Shown here: piece after piece, positions 1-7,921 of the stretch
Numbering within the stretch: the stretch's first letter is position 1
How the letters are laid out: every line of letters begins with the position of its first letter
Source of the DNA: Colwellia sp.
Lineage (GTDB): Bacteria > Pseudomonadota > Gammaproteobacteria > Enterobacterales > Alteromonadaceae
Assembly (NCBI GenBank): GCA_026196955.1
Contig: JAPHTO010000138.1
Location: forward strand, 1-34,219
Reading direction: 5' to 3'
DNA: 34,219 bases
Translations under genes and position numbers: made by a program
The notes under the pieces: generated by a model
Seen by the model: only the letters and a program-made list of their open reading frames with translations
The model's database searches: none
Told to the model about the DNA's origin: nothing

Positions 1-2
1 AA

Positions 3-98
3 GGCAAGGCAGAAAATAGCAATATAAATTCTATTAAGATTAATGACTTACTGCTTAATGATAAATCTTTAAATTTAGGGCTAGACATAAGAGACTAG
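3..98 (+). CDS. Possible 3' end of an upstream gene (partial)
   Basis: The reading frame is open from the left window edge to a TAG at 96-98 and would encode about 31 residues, rich in Asn, Leu, Asp and Ile, with no recognised motif. An open stretch this short can easily arise by chance, and the other two forward frames close even earlier. If it is real, it is the C-terminus of a gene lying mostly outside the window, on the same strand as the exopolysaccharide genes that follow. No family can be named. Confidence 0.2.
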   Translation, partial: GKAENSNINSIKINDLLLNDKSLNLGLDIRD

Positions 99-419
99 TT
101 TTCCTTCTAAAGTAACTGGGTAAAACTGGGACAAATACTAGCTAGTTCATGCTTAAAGTAAAAAGACCTTAGTGAATAAACTATCTCTACACCTATAGCG
201 CACAATTAAAAGAGACTCGCTATTTTTATGGTCAATGATTCTAACAAAATTACTGAAAAAGTTAACGATTAATTTACACGGGTTAAAATCTATCGCTATC
301 CATTCCCAAGATGCTAATATCTTGAGAATGTTTGGGTATAGCATCTATTAAAAAAATACCATACAATCATTGGCTGGAAATAAAAAAATTAACCATTTTG
401 AAGTTAAAAGGGTCGAACC
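99..419. other. Intergenic leader region of the exopolysaccharide operon
   Basis: This 321-bp AT-rich stretch has no credible gene and presumably holds the promoter region of the export gene. Visible structure: the heptamer AACTGGG occurs twice (114-120 and 124-130), exactly 10 bp apart; a perfect 10-bp palindrome ACTAGCTAGT lies at 137-146; and an imperfect inverted repeat lies at 301-330 (arms 301-311 and 320-330, one mismatch). A clean ribosome binding site AAGGG at 408-412 stands 7 nt before the ATG at 420. I could not identify a convincing sigma-70 or sigma-54 promoter. Confidence 0.5.
301..330. repeat. Imperfect inverted repeat upstream of the export gene
   Basis: The arms 301-311 and 320-330 are reverse complements except at one position, with an 8-nt centre. 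The hairpin has no T-run right after it, so it is not a typical intrinsic terminator. It may be an operator or an RNA hairpin in the 5' leader of the exopolysaccharide operon, about 90 nt before the first start codon. Confidence 0.4.
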
Positions 420-1061
420 ATGGACAAACGTTTTACCGATACACTAAAAATAATTGTTGTGCTGCTTTTCGCACAGTTAATCTCAGCATGTAGCAGCGCA
501 AACAAACCACTTGCCACAGCGACATTGCACCCTTCAAATACTGCCGACATTAATTCTTATAAATACCTAATTGGTGCCGGCGATGTTTTAAATATCTTTG
601 TGTGGCGTAACCCTGAGGTTTCAGGCTCTTTTATTGTTCGACCTGACGGCATGATCACCACATCTTTAGTTGAAGATATTAAAGTGTCAGGAAAAACACC
701 TACTGAACTTGCTCGCGAAATTGAAAAGATATTATCAACTTATTTACGCGATCCTGTTGTTACGGTAACCGTAAACAGCTTTGTCGGCCCTTTTAGTGAA
801 CAAATTCGTGTCATTGGTGAGGCAGCTCAACCACAAGCAATTAATTACACCCAGCACATGACCTTATTAGACGTTATGATTCAAGTGGGTGGATTGACAG
901 AATTTGCTGACGGTAACGATGCGGTATTAGTAAGAATTGAAAACGGTAAGCAAAAGCAATATGAAATCATGATTGATGAATTATTAAAAGATGGCAAGAT
1001 TTCTGCCAATGTTGACATGCTTCCTGGCGATATAATTATTATTCCTGAAGCATGGTTCTAA
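420..1061 (+). CDS. XrtA/PEP-CTERM-type exopolysaccharide export lipoprotein (Wza/GfcE-like)
   Basis: Predicted outer-membrane polysaccharide export protein of 213 aa. It starts with a lipoprotein signal: basic N-terminus, hydrophobic stretch at about residues 9-20, and lipobox LISAC with the lipidated Cys at 24. The mature part carries a Poly_export domain (about 45-125, beginning YLIGAGDVLNIFVWRNPEV) followed by an SLBB-type domain (about 130-205, including the VIGEAAQPQAI stretch). It is shorter than E. coli Wza (about 380 aa), the usual size for the EpsE-like export protein of exosortase A loci. It should form or gate the outer-membrane exit for the polysaccharide. An AAGGG site 7 nt upstream supports the ATG. 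It heads the + strand cluster with the chain-length protein and tyrosine kinase, but a 253-bp gap separates it from the next gene. Family assignment is confident; the XrtA subtype follows from the neighbours. Confidence 0.9.
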   Translation: MDKRFTDTLKIIVVLLFAQLISACSSANKPLATATLHPSNTADINSYKYLIGAGDVLNIFVWRNPEVSGSFIVRPDGMITTSLVEDIKVSGKTPTELAREIEKILSTYLRDPVVTVTVNSFVGPFSEQIRVIGEAAQPQAINYTQHMTLLDVMIQVGGLTEFADGNDAVLVRIENGKQKQYEIMIDELLKDGKISANVDMLPGDIIIIPEAWF

Positions 1062-1314
1062 AGCATAATCACCGCATTACATTCTCTTTAAATGAGCATC
1101 ATTAAAGGTATTGTAATGTTAGATCAATAGTAACCATTCATTTCCTGAGAACTCATAGAGTATTCATTAATGGTCTCAGGAAAGTTGCCCAAGATTTTGT
1201 GCAAAAAGGTACAGATGATGCCATTGGCAACTTATGATGAATAGATACCCTAGGTATTACCGTTAATAGTTTTACAGCCTGTTTATATTAGATGTCAGGC
1301 GTTAGAGGTCAGGA
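1062..1314. other. Structured intergenic region with a chain of inverted repeats
   Basis: No credible gene lies here. The gap holds consecutive inverted repeats. The first is 1075-1118: outer arms CATTACA/TGTAATG at 1075-1081 and 1112-1118, with imperfect inner arms at 1086-1095 and 1099-1107. The second has a perfect 10-bp pair TTTCCTGAGA/TCTCAGGAAA (1141-1150 and 1174-1183). The third is a perfect 8-bp pair AAGTTGCC/GGCAACTT (1182-1189 and 1226-1233), starting where the second ends. A weak one lies at 1245-1257, and a 5-bp pair GCCTG/CAGGC at 1277-1281 and 1295-1299. A ribosome binding site AGAGG at 1304-1308 precedes the next ATG. The pattern suggests a structured RNA leader, an RNA element inside the operon, or a decayed palindromic element; which of these is not known. 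Confidence 0.5.
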
Positions 1315-2913
1315 ATGCAAGAAATACTCGAAGAGATAATTGATTATCTAAAAGGAATTTGGATAAAGCGTAGATATATTATTATATCAACCTGGCTTAT
1401 CTGCCCAATTGGTTGGTACTTTGTATCAGCCATGCCGGATGTTTACGAATCGGAAGCACGAGTCTACGTAGACACCCAATCATTACTGCGTCCTTTATTA
1501 CGTGGTTTAACTGTTGAAACCAATCCTAATACCCAAATTCGTTTAATGGTAAAAACCTTGCTCAGTCGTCCCAATTTAGAGCGAATTTCTCGCATGACTG
1601 ATTTGGACGTGCAAGCCACTAATACAGAGCAATATGAAGCGATTATTAAGAACCTAAAAGATAACATTCAAATTTCGAGTGCCGGGCGGGAGAATATTTT
1701 TACCTTAGCCATTGAAGATAAAGACCCAGAAATGGCAAAGAATATAGTTCAATCAGCATTGACTGTCTTTATCGAAAATACGTTAGGTGAAACGCGCAGT
1801 GACTCTGATAGTGCTCAAAAATTCTTAAATGCACAATTAAAAGAATATGAAAGTCGCTTAAGTGCCGCCGAGTCTCGTTTAACTGATTTCAAACAAAAAT
1901 ACAGCGGCGTTTTACCCGATCAATCAGGTGGCTTTTATGCTAACTTGAAAGCAGAAAAAGCAAGACTTGAAGAGGCTGAACTACAGCTAAAAGAAATTGA
2001 AACTCGCTTAGCCTCAGCTAAAGCACAATTACTCGGTGAAGAGCCAGTATTTGGTTTGTTTTCAAATAAAGTACAAACTAACAGTTCAGTTGCAACCTCT
2101 TATGATGGCAGAATAAGCCAACTTGAAGAGCAATTAGATGAATTGCAGCTTAGATACACAGACAATCACCCAGATGTGAAACAGTTAAAAGGAAGAATTG
2201 AAAGCCTCAACAAACAGCGTACTGCTGAGATTGAGAGCTATTATGCATCAATGAAAGAAGCGGGGGTAAATTCACAGTCTTCAATGTCGTCTGTCGATAA
2301 AAATCCTGTCTACCAAGAAATGAAGGTACAAGTTAATAGCCTCGAAAATGAAGCTGCTTCATTAAACGTAAGAGTAAATAATTACCGCCAACGCGTACAA
2401 GAACTCGAAAGTAAAATTCATACACTGCCTGAAATAGAAGCAGAGCTTGTTGCTCTTAATCGTGGCTATGAAATAACGAAAGCCAAATATGAAGATTTAT
2501 TATCGCGTAAAGAAACAGCACAATTAGCACAACAAGCTGATGAAACAACCGATAAAATCCAATTCCGTGTCATTGATCCGCCAAGAGCTGCTGCTGAGCC
2601 ATCTGGTCCTGCTCGATTTGTTTTCTTTGGCCTTGTAGCAGTATTAGGTATTGGTGTCGGTATTGGTTTATCTTTACTAATGAGCCAATTAACCCCGATT
2701 GCAACGTCAACAACACAATTAAACAAAGCCACAGGCGTTCCCGTATTTGGTGTTGTATCTGCCAACCAAAATTTAGGGCTACAAAAATGGCATAAAAGAA
2801 AAACGTTAATTTTTATTGGTTCAAACTTATTATTACTCTGTTTACTAATGATGTTTATGAGTTATTTTTTATTTCCTGATGCTATCCAAGCACCACTAAA
2901 AAGGATATTTTAA
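1315..2913 (+). CDS. XrtA-system polysaccharide chain-length determinant (Wzz/GumC-like)
   Basis: Inner-membrane polysaccharide co-polymerase of 532 aa, expected to set exopolysaccharide chain length and to activate the adjacent tyrosine kinase. A first membrane segment lies at about residues 20-40, directly after the short cytoplasmic N-terminus. The Wzz-type periplasmic start follows (YESEARVYVDTQSLLRPLL). Long Glu/Lys/Gln-rich coiled coils span about 165-400. The GumC-like IDPPRAAAEPSGP stretch precedes a second membrane segment near 437-460. A third hydrophobic segment near the C-terminus (about 498-518) is a feature of the PEP-CTERM subfamily. Unlike fused BY-kinases, it has no Walker motifs; the kinase is the separate gene 3 bp downstream. 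The start is supported by AGAGG six bases before the ATG. Family assignment is confident. Confidence 0.9.
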   Translation: MQEILEEIIDYLKGIWIKRRYIIISTWLICPIGWYFVSAMPDVYESEARVYVDTQSLLRPLLRGLTVETNPNTQIRLMVKTLLSRPNLERISRMTDLDVQATNTEQYEAIIKNLKDNIQISSAGRENIFTLAIEDKDPEMAKNIVQSALTVFIENTLGETRSDSDSAQKFLNAQLKEYESRLSAAESRLTDFKQKYSGVLPDQSGGFYANLKAEKARLEEAELQLKEIETRLASAKAQLLGEEPVFGLFSNKVQTNSSVATSYDGRISQLEEQLDELQLRYTDNHPDVKQLKGRIESLNKQRTAEIESYYASMKEAGVNSQSSMSSVDKNPVYQEMKVQVNSLENEAASLNVRVNNYRQRVQELESKIHTLPEIEAELVALNRGYEITKAKYEDLLSRKETAQLAQQADETTDKIQFRVIDPPRAAAEPSGPARFVFFGLVAVLGIGVGIGLSLLMSQLTPIATSTTQLNKATGVPVFGVVSANQNLGLQKWHKRKTLIFIGSNLLLLCLLMMFMSYFLFPDAIQAPLKRIF

Positions 2914-2916
2914 GCT

Positions 2917-3819
2917 GTGAGTACTATCGAAAAAGCATTAGCAAAACAAAGAGAGGCAGCTCAGAATAAATCAACTGAGCCAGCGAAAGCACCCAAAACT
3001 GAAGCTTTGGCGCCTAAAGCTAGCACAGTAAAACAAGCAAGGGTAACGAAGAGTAGTGAGCTGTCTGCTAACAAAGATGCGGAAAAAATTGTATTAAATG
3101 GTGAACGATTAACTGAGCGCGGGTTTATTTATAGTCCTGACAGTGCGCATCATATTCAAGAAGAATTTCGACATATCAAGCGTAAATTACTAAACAACGC
3201 CTTTGGGCCAGCTGCAAAAACCTTAAAACATAGCAACCTAATTATGGTGAGCAGCTCTAATCCTAATGAGGGTAAGACCTTTATCTCTATCAATTTGGCG
3301 TTAAGTATTGCACTTGAACAAGATAAAACCGTGTTGTTAGTCGACGCCGATGTGCTAAGACCAAGCTTACATAGAGAGTTAGAGTTTGAAAGTAAAAAAG
3401 GCCTACTTGAATATTTATTGGCTGAAGTAGAATCATTAGGTGAGGTAATTTACAACACAAATATTCCTAACCTTAAACTCATTCCCGCTGGAAAACCTCA
3501 TCACTTAACCAATGAGCTACTAGCAAGTGAGCGCATGGTCGAGCTAGCACAAGAGCTAGCGCAGCGCTACCCAGATCGCTTAGTGATTTTTGACTGCCCA
3601 CCAATTCTTGGGGTTACAGAAACACCGGTATTATCAGACTTAGTGGGTCAAGCCGTGGTGGTAGTTGAAGAGTCTAAAACAAAAATAGAGGACGTAAAAC
3701 GTGCTGTATCACAACTCAATGAGGATATAGCCATTGGCTGCGTCATGAATAAGACGATAAGATCGAATAAGGATGTGTATGGCTATTATGGCTATGGTTA
3801 TGGCAAAAAACATCAATAA
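2917..3819 (+). CDS. XrtA-associated tyrosine autokinase (CpsD/CapB-like)
   Basis: Cytoplasmic BY-type tyrosine kinase of 300 aa that should autophosphorylate and control the chain-length protein encoded immediately upstream. It starts with GTG three bases after the preceding stop, with AAGGA at 2901-2905 as a somewhat distant ribosome binding site. A Lys/Ala-rich linker of about 55 residues precedes the P-loop ATPase domain: Walker A at about 112-121 (SSSNPNEGKT), Walker A' VLLVDADV at 139-146, and a Walker B-like LVIFDCPP further on. The C-terminal tail YGYYGYGYG is the expected tyrosine cluster for autophosphorylation. The beginning of the beta-barrel gene overlaps the DNA encoding that cluster in another frame. 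This matches the split Wzz/kinase arrangement typical of exosortase A loci. Confidence 0.9.
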   Translation: MSTIEKALAKQREAAQNKSTEPAKAPKTEALAPKASTVKQARVTKSSELSANKDAEKIVLNGERLTERGFIYSPDSAHHIQEEFRHIKRKLLNNAFGPAAKTLKHSNLIMVSSSNPNEGKTFISINLALSIALEQDKTVLLVDADVLRPSLHRELEFESKKGLLEYLLAEVESLGEVIYNTNIPNLKLIPAGKPHHLTNELLASERMVELAQELAQRYPDRLVIFDCPPILGVTETPVLSDLVGQAVVVVEESKTKIEDVKRAVSQLNEDIAIGCVMNKTIRSNKDVYGYYGYGYGKKHQ

Positions 3820-5383
3820 AAAGCGACTTAACAAGCTTAGTTGTTTCATCTTTTTAAACCTTGCATCCAGTATTGCCGTTGCAGGTGAATGGACGTTTGA
3901 ACCCAATTTAGGCTTAACCGAAACCTATAGTAATAATGTTGAATTAACGCCAGTTGATCATCAATCGAGTGTGGTTAGTCAACTAATCGCCGGCTTTGAT
4001 GCAAAATTTAAATCTAGGGAAGTAGATTTTTCATTTTCAGGTACTGAAACTTTTGCGGCCTACAGTCATGACAGTGATTTAAATGATGATTATCAAACGG
4101 CCAGTGTTGATGGCCTAATCTCTTTATGGCGTGATGGCCCTAAGTTTATTGCAACATCTCACTTAACCAATGTTAGTCAGAATAATGCCAACAACTCACT
4201 CGCTGATTTAGTCTCTGGCGACACTGTGCAACAAAGATTTCACAGTGCAGGTATACAATATCAAACAGCAAACAGTAGCCATAACTTTAACGGCAGCGTT
4301 ATATATAGCTTAACTGAAACGGAAGATAGCATAGGTGAGAGCAAAGGCTATACCGCTATAATGAATAGTGAAAACGGTAATGCTGCTCGTCATGTTTTCT
4401 GGTCTTTATCTGGTCAATATACAGACAGAAAGAATAACAACACCACAGGTACAAATTACAGTATTGAAGCGCAAGTTGGCGCAATTACCTCAATTAAGCT
4501 GAACCCTTTTATTCGTTTTTACGATGAAGATGTTACAGGTATCGGCTTGAATAATAGTAAAACCTCAACCCTTTCATGGGGTCCTGGTGTTCGTTGGCAA
4601 GCCTCAGAGCACTTTTATATTGATCTTTCTTATAACTATGTTGATGATAAAACTGCCAGTGATGATTATGTTGCTACTAATATTAACTGGCAGCCCTCTC
4701 AGCGCACATCATTAATTGCAGGGTATAACCAACGATTCTTTGGTGACTCCTATAATCTTGACTTTTCTCATCGCACCAAACGATTAGCCAATACAATTTC
4801 TTATCATGAAACCCTAGAAATTTATGATCGTGATAGCTTCGAAGAAGTAGGACTAGGTGAGTTTTGGTGTCCTGTTGGTGGTCCTTTTAATGCAAACTCT
4901 TGTTTTCCATCCTCACAGCCACCTAACGATACCGCTGGTTTTATTTTAGTGCCCTTATCAGGCTTAGAGCCAGTAGAAAACAATGAATTTAGCTTGAATA
5001 AGAGACTAGCTTGGAATTCTATTTTGACCTTATCAAGAACCACATTCACTTTTGATATATCAACTAGAGAACGTGAAAATTTAAGCACAGGTATCCTTGA
5101 TGATAATTTTGACATCAGTTTATCAGCAACAAGAACATTAAGCCCTCGCAGTAATTTAAAGTTTTTAACTAGCTATCGAGAAGCTACATTTGACAAAAAC
5201 TTTTCACCTACAGCGCCAAGGCAAGAAGATACCTATAAAACATTTTCTACCACGTATAACAGAAATTTAGCTTCATCGTTATCTGCTTACTTCACTTTAC
5301 AATATCTTGAACGTGAATCTAGCCGTATAACACTAACTTATGATGAAGTTCGCGCCTACATCAACATTACAAAAGATTTTTAA
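3800..5383 (+). CDS. PEP-CTERM-system-associated outer-membrane beta-barrel protein
   Basis: Predicted outer-membrane beta-barrel of about 527 aa, of the type that accompanies the exosortase A ATPase and kinase genes. The chosen ATG at 3800 gives a good Sec signal peptide: MAKNINKKRLNK, then a hydrophobic core to AVA, with cleavage before GEW. In-frame ATGs at 3773, 3788 and 3794 would add a poor Met-rich extension. The rest has alternating polar and hydrophobic strands, many Asn/Ser/Thr residues and Tyr/Trp/Phe ends, as in barrels, and it finishes with Phe, the usual outer-membrane insertion signal. It overlaps the kinase gene by 20 bp, suggesting translational coupling. Its role, perhaps polysaccharide passage or surface assembly, is not established. 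Assignment to the PEP-CTERM OMP family comes from position and architecture. Confidence 0.8.
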   Translation: MAKNINKKRLNKLSCFIFLNLASSIAVAGEWTFEPNLGLTETYSNNVELTPVDHQSSVVSQLIAGFDAKFKSREVDFSFSGTETFAAYSHDSDLNDDYQTASVDGLISLWRDGPKFIATSHLTNVSQNNANNSLADLVSGDTVQQRFHSAGIQYQTANSSHNFNGSVIYSLTETEDSIGESKGYTAIMNSENGNAARHVFWSLSGQYTDRKNNNTTGTNYSIEAQVGAITSIKLNPFIRFYDEDVTGIGLNNSKTSTLSWGPGVRWQASEHFYIDLSYNYVDDKTASDDYVATNINWQPSQRTSLIAGYNQRFFGDSYNLDFSHRTKRLANTISYHETLEIYDRDSFEEVGLGEFWCPVGGPFNANSCFPSSQPPNDTAGFILVPLSGLEPVENNEFSLNKRLAWNSILTLSRTTFTFDISTRERENLSTGILDDNFDISLSATRTLSPRSNLKFLTSYREATFDKNFSPTAPRQEDTYKTFSTTYNRNLASSLSAYFTLQYLERESSRITLTYDEVRAYINITKDF

Positions 5384-5384
5384 C

Positions 5385-6440
5385 ATGTACGAAAGTTACT
5401 ACGGCTTTACTGAGCGACCTTTTCAATTAAGCCCTGATCCTCGCTTCTTTTTTGCCACAAGCCACCATCAGCGCGCGCTTTCCTACTTGCAATATGGCTT
5501 AGATCAAGGAGAAGGCTTTATTGTTATCACAGGGCCAATTGGAACAGGTAAAACGACGATTGCTCGTAATTTATTGTCGACTTTAGGTGATGACAATATT
5601 GTTGCCGCGCAATTAGTCACCACAAAACTATCCCCTGATGAATTACTTGAGCTGGTTGCTGCTGAATTTAGTATCCCTTTAAAGGGCACAAGCAAAGCGG
5701 AAGTTTTACAAAGTATCGAAAAATTTTTAATTCAACTTCATAAGCAAGGTAAAAGAGCGTTGCTATTAGTTGATGAAGCGCAAAATTTACCCGCTGAAAC
5801 CGTTGAAGAATTACGTATGCTATCTAATTTCCAATTAGATGATAAGCCGCTAATTCAAAGCTTTTTACTTGGGCAAGAAGAGTTAAAAGATATTATTCAA
5901 GCACCAAACATGGAGCAATTTAGACAACGTATTATTGCCTCTGCACATTTGAAGCCATTGAGCATTGAAGAAGTTAAAAACTATATTAATCACCGCCTTC
6001 ATCAAGCAGGTTGTGAAAAAGAAGATTTATTTTCTGATGATTCTTTTGAATTAATTCATAAAAAAACCTTAGGTGTTCCACGGAAAATTAATATCTTCGT
6101 CGATCGCCTGTTACTTTTTGGCTTTTTAGAAGAGTTGAGCAGCTTTGGCATTGATGCCATTAATGATGTTGCGCAAGAAATGTCTGCTGAGCTCACGGGC
6201 TCACTCAACAGCAAAAAGCTTGAAAGTACCGAAGGAGTTCAACCACTTGTGGTTAATTCCAGTGAGAATGTTGAAAATATCAAAGATGTATTGCGTGAAG
6301 TTGAAGAAATACTAGAATCATCAATTAAACAAAAAGTAAAAATGGCTCGGTATGTTGATAAATTACTCAAACAAAAAAACCGCCAATTTGCCCAAGAACA
6401 AATAAAAACAGAAACTGAGCAATACTTGTCAAAAGACTAA
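5385..6440 (+). CDS. XrtA-associated ATPase (ExeA/GspA-like AAA protein)
   Basis: Cytoplasmic AAA ATPase of 351 aa of the kind found in PEP-CTERM/exosortase loci, similar to ExeA, the secretion ATPase. The N-terminus MYESYYGFTERPFQLSPDP is the classic ExeA-family start; this fixes the ATG at 5385, one base after the preceding stop, rather than the in-frame ATG at 5340. Walker A (GPIGTGKTT) covers about 50-58 and Walker B (ALLLVDEAQN) about 125-134. Sensor-like arginines follow in FRQRIIASAHL, and the C-terminus is coiled-coil-like and charged. There is no peptidoglycan-binding domain, unlike full ExeA. It is the last gene of the + strand unit and converges on prsR. Its exact function in the polysaccharide system is unknown. 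Confidence 0.85.
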   Translation: MYESYYGFTERPFQLSPDPRFFFATSHHQRALSYLQYGLDQGEGFIVITGPIGTGKTTIARNLLSTLGDDNIVAAQLVTTKLSPDELLELVAAEFSIPLKGTSKAEVLQSIEKFLIQLHKQGKRALLLVDEAQNLPAETVEELRMLSNFQLDDKPLIQSFLLGQEELKDIIQAPNMEQFRQRIIASAHLKPLSIEEVKNYINHRLHQAGCEKEDLFSDDSFELIHKKTLGVPRKINIFVDRLLLFGFLEELSSFGIDAINDVAQEMSAELTGSLNSKKLESTEGVQPLVVNSSENVENIKDVLREVEEILESSIKQKVKMARYVDKLLKQKNRQFAQEQIKTETEQYLSKD

Positions 6441-6442
6441 GT

Positions 6443-6526
6443 CCTTCGACAAACTCAGTATGAACGGACTATCAACCATTCATACTGAGCTTCTTCGATT
6501 GCCCTGAGCGCGAAGCAGTCGAAGGG
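6443..6526. repeat. REP-like palindromic element that can fold as a cloverleaf
   Basis: An outer stem CCTTCGAC/GTCGAAGG (6443-6450 with 6518-6525) encloses two hairpins. The first is a perfect 11-bp stem CTCAGTATGAA/TTCATACTGAG (6454-6464 with 6479-6489). The second is a shorter CTTCG/CGAAG stem (6493-6497 with 6511-6515). The sequence resembles the dispersed CTTCGAC...GTCGAAG palindromes I recall from many bacterial genomes. It lies exactly between the convergent ATPase and prsR genes and may act as a bidirectional transcription stop, although no long T-run follows either side. Confidence 0.65.
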
Positions 6527-6534
6527 AATCACAA

Positions 6535-7884
6535 TTAAGTATTAATACGAATGCCGTATTTTTCAATTAACGAATACAGGGTTGGACGAGTAATACCTAA
6601 TAACTCGGCGGTTTTCGACATATTACCTTCAGTCAAAGCATAAGCTTTTTGAATCGCGATTGTTTCGGCATTTTCTCTTACTGTACGTAAATTTAATGAC
6701 AACTCATATTCCGCATTTTCCTGATCATAAAAGCCTAAATCAAACGCGGTCACTTGGGTACCAGTTGTCATAATTACTGACGATTTAACCTTGTTCTGTA
6801 ATTCACGTATATTACCAGGCCATCGATGATTTTTAAGCGCTTGTAAGCCATCATCTGAAAATGATTTCACATTGCGTTTATACTCTGCCGCATACTGTTG
6901 TAAGAAAAAGTTAGCTAAAATTAGCACATCTTCATCGCGATCTCTCAGTGGTGGAATATTCAGGGTAATTTCAGTAATACGATAAAATAAATCTTCTCTA
7001 AACTCCTTCGCTGCCACCATATCTTCAAGGTTTTGGTTCGTTGCACATACCACTCGAACATCCACTGGAATTTCTTGACGGCCACCCAGTCGCTCAATAA
7101 CCTTTTCTTGTAAAAAGCGCAATAATTTAGCTTGCAAGTTAAAAGGCATATCACCTATTTCATCGAGAAATAAAGTGCCTCCTTGTGCACACTCAATTTT
7201 ACCCATAGTGGTTTTATGCGCGCCAGTAAAAGCCCCCTTTTCAAAGCCAAATAATTCACTTTCTAAGAGCGTTTCAGGAATAGAAGCACAGTTTATCGCA
7301 ATAAAAGGTTTATCTTTACGGTTACTGACTCTATGTACTGCTTTTGCTGTCACCTCTTTACCTGTACCACTCTCCCCTAACAACAAGGCGGTGATCTCTG
7401 TCGGAGCAATTCGTTGTACCATAGTTCGCAACCGCTCAATACTCTCACTGCTCCCTACTATGCCAGTGTCCGAGCCAACAACAGCTTTCATAGTTCGATT
7501 ATCGGTTTCTATGTTAGCCAAACTCAATGCGCGTGAAACTATAACGTTGATAACATCGGCATCAACAGGCTTTTGATAAAAATCATAAGCGCCCATTTCA
7601 ATGGCTTTAAGCGCATTTGTTCTGTCGTCATTCCCTGTAATGACAATCACTTTAGTGTGCGGAGCAATGGTTAAAATTTCTTTTAGCGCAGCCAATCCCT
7701 CAGTTGCATTAGCTTCATCAGGTGGCAAGCCTAAATCTAAAGTGACAACTTTAGGCTCATAACGTCGAACAGCAGCAATGGCACTTTCTCTTGTGTCGGC
7801 TAACACCACATCATAGTCAGACAAACTCCACTTCAGTTGCTTTTGAACACCGGGATCGTCATCAACAATCAATAATTTTTCCAT
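6535..7884 (-). CDS. prsR: Sigma-54-dependent response regulator of the PEP-CTERM system
   Basis: NtrC-family activator of 449 aa. The receiver domain spans residues 1-120, with acidic D8/D9, phospho-acceptor D50 (VVTLD) and K105 (in YQKP). The sigma-54 AAA+ domain follows: Walker A GESGTGKE at 170-177, the sigma-54-contacting GAFTGA at 217-222, and Walker B TLFLDE at 237-242. A Fis-type helix-turn-helix ends the protein (GNMSKTAELLGITRPTLYSL). PrsR-type regulators are known only from genomes with exosortase A and, with RpoN, activate PEP-CTERM protein genes. It lies 37 bp after prsK on the same strand, so the two are probably cotranscribed and PrsK is the likely phosphodonor. Domain architecture is certain; the prsR name rests on prsK and the locus. 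Confidence 0.9.
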   Translation of the reverse strand: MEKLLIVDDDPGVQKQLKWSLSDYDVVLADTRESAIAAVRRYEPKVVTLDLGLPPDEANATEGLAALKEILTIAPHTKVIVITGNDDRTNALKAIEMGAYDFYQKPVDADVINVIVSRALSLANIETDNRTMKAVVGSDTGIVGSSESIERLRTMVQRIAPTEITALLLGESGTGKEVTAKAVHRVSNRKDKPFIAINCASIPETLLESELFGFEKGAFTGAHKTTMGKIECAQGGTLFLDEIGDMPFNLQAKLLRFLQEKVIERLGGRQEIPVDVRVVCATNQNLEDMVAAKEFREDLFYRITEITLNIPPLRDRDEDVLILANFFLQQYAAEYKRNVKSFSDDGLQALKNHRWPGNIRELQNKVKSSVIMTTGTQVTAFDLGFYDQENAEYELSLNLRTVRENAETIAIQKAYALTEGNMSKTAELLGITRPTLYSLIEKYGIRINT

Positions 7885-7921
7885 AGCTAGGCTACATCCT
7901 TCTTATATTTCAATTCGCTTT

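Noticed and set aside
128..142. Possible sigma-54 -24/-12 promoter (GG and GC ten bases apart) before the export gene
   Set aside because: Only the invariant GG and GC fit; the rest of both elements is far from TGGCAC and TTGC, and it is almost 280 bp from the start codon.
1106..1237. Open frame in the structured gap reading like protein (KVAQDFVQKGTDDAIGNL)
   Set aside because: No start codon and only 43 codons, and the same DNA forms perfect palindromes, so an accidental open frame or tiny relic is more likely than a gene.
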